Assembly (NCBI GenBank): GCA_031278255.1
Contig: JAITKU010000086.1
Coordinates: 1-10,929 of the forward strand
Direction of reading: 5' to 3'
DNA: 10,929 nucleotides
Source: Eubacteriales Family XIII. Incertae Sedis bacterium
Lineage (GTDB): Bacteria > Bacillota > Clostridia > Peptostreptococcales > Anaerovoracaceae
The stretch's first letter is position 1, and each line of letters begins with the position of its first letter. The notes beneath the pieces were generated by a model, which saw only the letters and a list, made by a program, of their open reading frames with translations, had not been told where the DNA came from and did no database searches. The translations under genes were made by a program, and so were the position numbers. This document shows positions 6,876-10,929 of the stretch, piece by piece.

Positions 6876-6893
6876 GCGGGGTTTTCGCCCCGC
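6876..6893. terminator. Hairpin between convergent genes, possible shared terminator lacking a T-run
   Basis: GCGGGG (6876-6881) pairs perfectly with CCCCGC (6888-6893) around a 6-nt loop TTTTCG. The 3' arm abuts the stop codon of the minus-strand gene (6894-6896), and the hairpin lies about 20 nt after the aminotransferase stop. Neither strand continues into a T-run, so it is not a canonical intrinsic terminator. A CGCGCG-GT-CGCGCG palindrome (6865-6878) overlaps it. It may block converging transcription or protect 3' ends. Confidence 0.4.
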
Positions 6894-9038
6894 CTACTGC
6901 GGCTTGCGTCCGTGCAGCAACATCGAGGAACGCAGGCCCTCCCAGTAGATGAACAGGCGATCCGGCAGAAGCGGCTTGCTGTACAGATATCCCTGATATA
7001 TGTGGACGCCGAGCGAGCGCAGCATATCGCTCTGTTCGCGCGTTTCGACGTATTCCGCTATGAGTTCTATGCCCGAGGCGTCCGCGAGATGCGCGATGGA
7101 CATGATGATATCGCGCGAGGTCGCCGAGTCCATGATATCCTTGACCAGCACACCGTCCAATTTCAGCGTACTCAGGTCAAACTCCTTGAGGTACATGAGC
7201 GAGCTGTGTCCCATGCCGAAATCGTCCATCGCGAGCCGCACGCCGAGTTCTTTCAGCTGCGCGAGCCTGCGGCGCGACGCGGTTGTAAGCGCGAGCTGTT
7301 CCGTCACCTCGAGTTCGATCAGGTTCGGATCGAGCGCATTGCCCGAGAGTTCGTGCGAGACGAAATCCGCGATGTCGTCGGATATCTGCGAGGGCGACAG
7401 GTTGACGGACAGGATGGTCACGAGTCCCTTTTCATTCCAATTCTTCAGTTCGCGGAACGATCGCCGCAGCGTCCAGCGGCACAGCAGGTCCTCTATCCCC
7501 GAATCCTCCGCCAAGGCGACCGTGACGGGCGGCGGAATCATGCCGAGTTGCGGGTGCTTCCATCGCAGCAGGGCCTCGACGCCGTGGAGATTGCCGCCCG
7601 ATTTGATCTGCGGCTGGTATTCCAAGAAGAGCGGGCCGTCCTGCTTTTCTTCGGTGTCCGCCATGGCCGTCTGCAGGTCCTCCTTGAGCGCGATGGCGAG
7701 TCCGCGCGCCAGATTGCCTATGTTGTCCCCGCGCGCGGTCAGGTTCTGCATTCCGGCCAGCACGCATTCCGTCAGGCCGTTCAACGCGTTTTGCCCCTCC
7801 CGCGCCTTGTGTTTTTGGAATAGGATCACAAAAGGCCCGTAACACGCCGCGCCCACGAAGATGTTGAATATCTGGAGCAGCGAGCCTGATACGGAACCCG
7901 TCGTCATGAAGCCGCTCAGCAGCACGGGCGTGGTCCAGTTGGCGCTCGCCGTCACGTAGGGGACCAGACCGATCGACATCGCCGCCGCCGTCGTCAGCGT
8001 CAGCACGGCCGGCGTCAGGATGAACGGCACGGCGAAGAAAGGGTTCAGCACGATGGGCACGCCGTAGATCAGGATCTCGTTGATGTTGAAGATGCTCGGA
8101 ATCGACGAGATAATGGCGATTTGGCGGGTGTTCGTGCGCTTGGTCAGGAATATGATCGCGAGGATCAGGCATATGGACGCGCCGCTGCCGCCCGGGAACA
8201 CAAAGACATCGAAGAATTCTTTTGAATACATGTGCGTCGGCGCGAGGCCCTGCGCCAAGGCCACCCGGTTCATCTCGAGATTCGGAACGAATACGCTGTT
8301 CACAACGGGTTCCATGATGTTGGTGCCGTGCAGACCGAATATCCAAAACAGGTGGGAAAGCAGGACGAAGCCGAGGGCCGTGCCGAGGTCCGCGTCCGCG
8401 GTGTCGCCGAAGAGCGTGCGGAACTGCTCGTACATCGCGTTCTGCATATCGTTGACGCCGGCCGAATCGAAGATCAGATGGATGACGGCGAAGATACAGA
8501 TCGTGATAACGGCGGGGAAGAGCGCGTGCAGACTCTGTCCGACGGTCTGATCCGCGCTGTCCGAGTAGATGCGCATACGGAATTTCCCGAAAGCGTGCAG
8601 CAGGATGAAGATCTGCGAGGAAAGCGCGGCGATGATGATGGCGATGAACAGGCCCAAGGCGCCGAGGAATTGGAGGGGCATCGCGTTTTCGGGAATGTAT
8701 ATGACCGCGACGTAGCAGGCGAGCGCCACCATGGAGCCGAAAAAGGGATGCAGGTCCACGTTTGTCCTGTGGGCATAGGCCTCGGTCATGCTGTAGGAAA
8801 TGGATATGAGGACGACCATGCTCAGGATCGCGAAAGTGCCCTGCCAGATATAGCCGCCGAGGTTTTTCCACGTATCGCCGAAAGCCAGAAACATGAACTC
8901 CTGATAGGCGCGGACGGGGAAATTGTTGATGACGAGCGCAAAACTTCCCGCCATCACGATCGGTATGATCAAAATCAAGCCGCGCCGTATGGCGCGCAAG
9001 AGATTGTTTTCCGATACTTTGTCGAAGAATGTAAACAT
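6894..9038 (-). CDS. PTS EIIC (lactose/cellobiose-type) membrane domain fused to EAL c-di-GMP phosphodiesterase (714 aa)
   Basis: Residues about 1-410 form a polytopic EIIC domain with roughly ten hydrophobic segments. Family landmarks are FWIFGLHGTN (H237), FPGGSGAS (281-288) and SIFNINEILIYGVPIVLNP (E321). The His and Glu correspond to the sugar-contacting residues of cellobiose/chitobiose EIIC. A linker of about 60 residues leads to an EAL domain (about 470-700), which hydrolyses c-di-GMP to pGpG. The metal and catalytic residues are intact: E488 in VEALLRW, N546 in SVNLS, ELEVTE (577-580), D605/D606 in MDDFG, K626 in TLKLD, E662 in IAEYVET and Q682 in YQGYL. Loop 6 reads DDFGMGHSS rather than the usual DDFGTGYSS. 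There is no GGDEF, EIIA or EIIB domain. ATG 9038 is chosen because AAAGGAG lies 8 nt upstream and the protein then begins like EIIC (MFTFFDKVSENN). It probably acts as a sugar-responsive membrane phosphodiesterase; transport is not proven. Confidence 0.93.
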   Translation of the reverse strand: MFTFFDKVSENNLLRAIRRGLILIIPIVMAGSFALVINNFPVRAYQEFMFLAFGDTWKNLGGYIWQGTFAILSMVVLISISYSMTEAYAHRTNVDLHPFFGSMVALACYVAVIYIPENAMPLQFLGALGLFIAIIIAALSSQIFILLHAFGKFRMRIYSDSADQTVGQSLHALFPAVITICIFAVIHLIFDSAGVNDMQNAMYEQFRTLFGDTADADLGTALGFVLLSHLFWIFGLHGTNIMEPVVNSVFVPNLEMNRVALAQGLAPTHMYSKEFFDVFVFPGGSGASICLILAIIFLTKRTNTRQIAIISSIPSIFNINEILIYGVPIVLNPFFAVPFILTPAVLTLTTAAAMSIGLVPYVTASANWTTPVLLSGFMTTGSVSGSLLQIFNIFVGAACYGPFVILFQKHKAREGQNALNGLTECVLAGMQNLTARGDNIGNLARGLAIALKEDLQTAMADTEEKQDGPLFLEYQPQIKSGGNLHGVEALLRWKHPQLGMIPPPVTVALAEDSGIEDLLCRWTLRRSFRELKNWNEKGLVTILSVNLSPSQISDDIADFVSHELSGNALDPNLIELEVTEQLALTTASRRRLAQLKELGVRLAMDDFGMGHSSLMYLKEFDLSTLKLDGVLVKDIMDSATSRDIIMSIAHLADASGIELIAEYVETREQSDMLRSLGVHIYQGYLYSKPLLPDRLFIYWEGLRSSMLLHGRKPQ

Positions 9039-9046
9039 ACACGTTA

Positions 9047-9053
9047 CTCCTTT
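9047..9053 (-). promoter_or_regulatory. Ribosome binding site of the EIIC-EAL gene
   Basis: On the minus strand AAAGGAG (9053 to 9047) is followed by 8 nt and then ATG at 9038. This decides the start against a TTG at 9134 that lies within the structured leader. The site directly follows the second leader hairpin, with about 11 unpaired bases between them. Confidence 0.85.
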
Positions 9054-9064
9054 GGCGTTTGATT

Positions 9065-9130
9065 TGTGCGATTCGCGTTTCGCGTCGCTCGCACACGCAT
9101 CCAAAGCCCGCGTGAACACGAGGGCTTTGG
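9065..9130 (-). promoter_or_regulatory. Structured 5' leader: two tandem hairpins before the EIIC-EAL gene
   Basis: Hairpin 1 (9101-9130) has perfect 9-bp arms, CCAAAGCCC and GGGCTTTGG, and an inner CGTG/CACG pairing. Hairpin 2 (9065-9095) has perfect 7-bp arms, TGTGCGA and TCGCACA, with an inner CGCG-TTT-CGCG stem. They are 5 nt apart and lie between the predicted promoter and the ribosome binding site. No T-run follows either on the minus strand, so they are not intrinsic terminators of the upstream gene. They do not match the c-di-GMP riboswitch or the PTS antiterminator consensus that I know. A regulatory role is inference. Confidence 0.5.
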
Positions 9131-9156
9131 ACAAAATCGGCGCCTACCGAACTTGC

Positions 9157-9191
9157 ATGATATAGTATATCATAAAGCGGATTGGAGTAAA
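9157..9191 (-). promoter_or_regulatory. Promoter with overlapping 17-bp palindrome upstream of the EIIC-EAL gene
   Basis: Read on the minus strand, TTTACT (9191-9186; four of six to TTGACA) is followed by a 16-bp spacer and TATACT (9169-9164). TG at 9172-9171 makes an extended -10. The start site is expected near 9157, giving a leader of about 119 nt. The -10 lies inside a perfect palindrome, ATGATATA-G-TATATCAT (9157-9173), which could be an operator. Because it is palindromic, weak -10-like boxes also occur on the plus strand, but no gene follows in that direction. Confidence 0.6.
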
Positions 9192-9216
9192 AGGATGATA
9201 AAAAAGCAATCCACAG

Positions 9217-10929
9217 CTATGTGAGCCGCAACTGTTTCTCTCTCGGCGCTATGCGCGGCGTCGCGTCGCTTGAAGCGTCGGCGGCCAGCGTGAAGCGTCC
9301 CACGAGTTCGGAAAGTATCAAAGCCTGCCCGGACATTTCTTCGCTCATGGCCGCGGATTCCGTCGCGGACGCGGTATTCGCCTGCACCACGTCCGAAACC
9401 CGATGCACCGATTCCCCGATCTGCCCTATAAGCTTGCTCTGTTCATTCGAGGAGGCTACGATCGAGGTGAGGATGTTGTTGATCTGCTGCGCGTTCTCCG
9501 ACAATTCCAACAGGGAAGCGCTCGCCTTCTCCACGATCTGCGAACCGAATTTCACCTTGGACATATTTCCCTCTATGATACCCGTAGTCCTGCCGGCGGC
9601 TTCCGCGCTCTTGCCCGCAAGGTTTCGCACCTCTTCGGCCACCACGGCAAAGCCCTTTCCGTGTATGCCGGCGCGCGCCGCCTCCACCGCGGCGTTCAGC
9701 GCCAATATATTGGTTTGGAAGGTGATGTCCTCTATGACCTTGATCACCTTTGAAACATCTTCCGAAGCGGCGGATATCTCCTTCATCGCGTTGACAAGCG
9801 CGTCCATGTTGTGTACGCTGTCGCGCATCATACCCTGCGAAACCTCGGAAAGGGTTCCCGCTTCCTGTGCCATGGAAGCGTTTTGCTCCGTTTTCCCCGA
9901 TATTTCGCCCATGCTTTCCGATATGTTTTGCACATCAAAAGCCTGTTCCGTAGCGCCCTGCGCCAAGTTTTGACTGCCGTCCGCGATCTGCGTTGCGGTC
10001 ATCGACACCTGCGTCGCGGCCGCCGCGATACCCGCCAAGGCTTCGTTGTTGCGTTTGAGCAACTGCTTCAAGCTGTTGCCCACGGAGTCCTCCTTTGAAC
10101 GCGGCTCATAGCGCATCGTAAGATCCCCCTCGGCGATACAGCCCAAGACGTTCGCCTGCGTTCGCATCGCCTCACAAAGCTGCTGCATGCTCCGCTGGAG
10201 CAGACCCAGTTCATCCTTGCGGGTACAGGAAATGTCGAGTGTCACGTCACCCGAAGCCAATTGGACCGCCTGCGCGCTGAGTTTGCGTATCGGCTCGACA
10301 AAGGAACGGATTCGGATCGTGATTATGGGATACAGTACGATGATCGTGCCTATGAATATGCAGAGCCACATGATATTGACCCAGTTCTTGCTTTCCCGCG
10401 CGTTTATCGTTCGCAGGGCGCCCACCACCAAATCGTCCTTACCCCTTATCGGCACGTAGCGGTGAATGGCCGAGCCGCCGTTCGCGCGCGCGATCTCGGT
10501 TACGCTCTCCCCGCGGGTGAGCGTGGTCCACAGGTCCGCGGGCAGGGCTTCCGCAGTCTCCGAAGCCCCGTCCTCCATCGTACTCAGGATGGGGACGTCC
10601 GCTTGATAAAGCACGATTTCGCCGCCGGACATTTCTTTCAGCTGCGCGAGCCTTTCGGTCTTGTCCAAACGCTTTGACAGAAAGAGTACGCCGATCTGCG
10701 CGCCGTTTTCATCCGAAAGCGGAACGCCGGCCGTAATGCTGAACCCGTTGTTTGCCGTCGGGTACGCATAGGAAACGGAGCGGCCCTCAAGTGCGTCGGC
10801 TATTGCCAATGAACTCTTGATATTGTCGCCGAATTTCTCGGGGTTGGTCACGCGCGCAAGCGCGTTTCCCTGCATGTCCGTAAAGGTCATGCCGTCGCAG
10901 CCCGTATACGCGAGCGCGTTTTTCGCCAA
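9217..10929 (-). CDS. Methyl-accepting chemotaxis protein, C-terminal 570 residues (partial, 5' end outside window)
   Basis: Transmembrane chemoreceptor that controls CheA through CheW. The frame is open to the window edge, so the N-terminus and first membrane segment are missing; residues are counted from the edge. About 1-180 is the membrane-distal part of a Cache-type ligand-binding domain, with GVPLSDENGAQIGVLFLS (68-85). A transmembrane segment follows (about 184-206; WLCIFIGTIIVLYPIITI). Next is a HAMP domain (about 207-258; EPIRKLSAQAVQLASGDV), then a second HAMP-like unit (about 260-300; IAEGDLTMRY, DSVGNSLKQL). The signalling tip is ITFQTNILALNAAVEAARAG, then GKGFAVVAEEVRNLAGKSAEAA (402-445). 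The usual AGEHGKGF-type turn reads AGIHGKGF. No C-terminal NWETF-like CheR tether is present. The gene ends 178 nt upstream of the EIIC-EAL start on the same strand, and no strong terminator was found between them. The ligand is unknown. Confidence 0.94.
   Translation of the reverse strand: MAKNALAYTGCDGMTFTDMQGNALARVTNPEKFGDNIKSSLAIADALEGRSVSYAYPTANNGFSITAGVPLSDENGAQIGVLFLSKRLDKTERLAQLKEMSGGEIVLYQADVPILSTMEDGASETAEALPADLWTTLTRGESVTEIARANGGSAIHRYVPIRGKDDLVVGALRTINARESKNWVNIMWLCIFIGTIIVLYPIITIRIRSFVEPIRKLSAQAVQLASGDVTLDISCTRKDELGLLQRSMQQLCEAMRTQANVLGCIAEGDLTMRYEPRSKEDSVGNSLKQLLKRNNEALAGIAAAATQVSMTATQIADGSQNLAQGATEQAFDVQNISESMGEISGKTEQNASMAQEAGTLSEVSQGMMRDSVHNMDALVNAMKEISAASEDVSKVIKVIEDITFQTNILALNAAVEAARAGIHGKGFAVVAEEVRNLAGKSAEAAGRTTGIIEGNMSKVKFGSQIVEKASASLLELSENAQQINNILTSIVASSNEQSKLIGQIGESVHRVSDVVQANTASATESAAMSEEMSGQALILSELVGRFTLAADASSDATPRIAPREKQLRLT

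Noticed and set aside
6696..7823. Long plus-strand open frame opposite the EAL domain, and similar ones at 8232-9062 (+) and 4544-5869 (-)
   Set aside because: They are antisense to well-supported genes, have Arg/His-rich low-complexity translations and no recognisable motif. They are typical shadows in GC-rich DNA.
9039..9134. Extended start (TTG at 9134) for the EIIC-EAL protein
   Set aside because: A strong AAAGGAG is placed correctly for ATG 9038, and the extra 32 residues translate the leader hairpins rather than a protein-like segment.
9039..9157. c-di-GMP riboswitch (GEMM type) upstream of the EAL gene
   Set aside because: The leader lacks the conserved blocks of that class that I could look for; it consists of simple tandem hairpins.
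9179..9212. PTS-type RNA antiterminator (RAT) suggested by GGATTG/CAATCC arms
   Set aside because: Only the first six bases resemble a RAT site. The loop is too long, the element lies upstream of or within the predicted promoter, and no overlapping terminator is present.
9200..9223. Intrinsic terminator of the chemoreceptor gene (CACA/TGTG stem then six T on the minus strand)
   Set aside because: The stem is only 4 bp, overlaps the stop codon and is separated from the T-run by 6 nt; too weak to call.
1..10929. CRISPR array, insertion sequence, phage or defence genes
   Set aside because: No regularly spaced repeats, transposase, integrase or toxin-antitoxin motifs were found on either strand.

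Overview
This window looks like chromosomal DNA from a GC-rich member of the Clostridia (Bacillota). The evidence is the gene order ruvC-ruvA-ruvB, then a SpoIID/LytB-domain protein, then queA, which is a familiar clostridial neighbourhood. A palindrome matching the Gram-positive (DinR-type) LexA box, AGGAGG-like ribosome binding sites, a Firmicute-style extended -10 promoter and a cellobiose-family PTS EIIC domain fit the same picture. Codons mostly end in G or C, so most long open frames on the opposite strand are shadows of the real genes. No species can be named from the sequence alone.

Layout, left to right. Positions 1-120 are the last 39 codons of tuf (EF-Tu), followed by an intrinsic terminator (181-217) and a hairpin-rich spacer. 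A PaaI-type hotdog thioesterase follows (294-797). A pyrimidine-rich spacer (798-971) ends in a strong promoter whose spacer carries a 16-bp perfect palindrome that reads as a LexA/SOS box. That promoter drives a tight plus-strand operon: ruvC (972-1472), ruvA (1469-2074), ruvB (2111-3169), a secreted SpoIID/LytB-domain lytic transglycosylase-like protein (3166-4566), queA (4571-5635) and a class I aminotransferase (5666-6856). Two joins are ATGA overlaps, one is a 4-nt gap and none holds a recognisable terminator.

The right-hand part is on the minus strand. A GC-rich hairpin (6876-6893) separates the converging genes. Next comes a 714-residue protein (6894-9038) in which a complete PTS EIIC sugar-permease domain is fused to an apparently active EAL c-di-GMP phosphodiesterase domain. 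Its gene has its own extended -10 promoter, with a 17-bp palindrome over the -10 box, and a leader of about 120 nt with two strong hairpins. Upstream of it is the 3' part of a Cache-HAMP methyl-accepting chemotaxis protein (9217-10929), cut by the window edge.

The left operon couples Holliday-junction processing, probably under SOS control, to a cell-wall enzyme and a tRNA-modification enzyme. The right part is a small signalling locus that could link sugar sensing or uptake and chemotaxis to c-di-GMP turnover. The EIIC-EAL fusion, without EIIA or EIIB partners nearby, is the most unusual item. No CRISPR array, insertion sequence, tRNA or rRNA gene was seen. No stretch of more than 300 bases lacks a gene.
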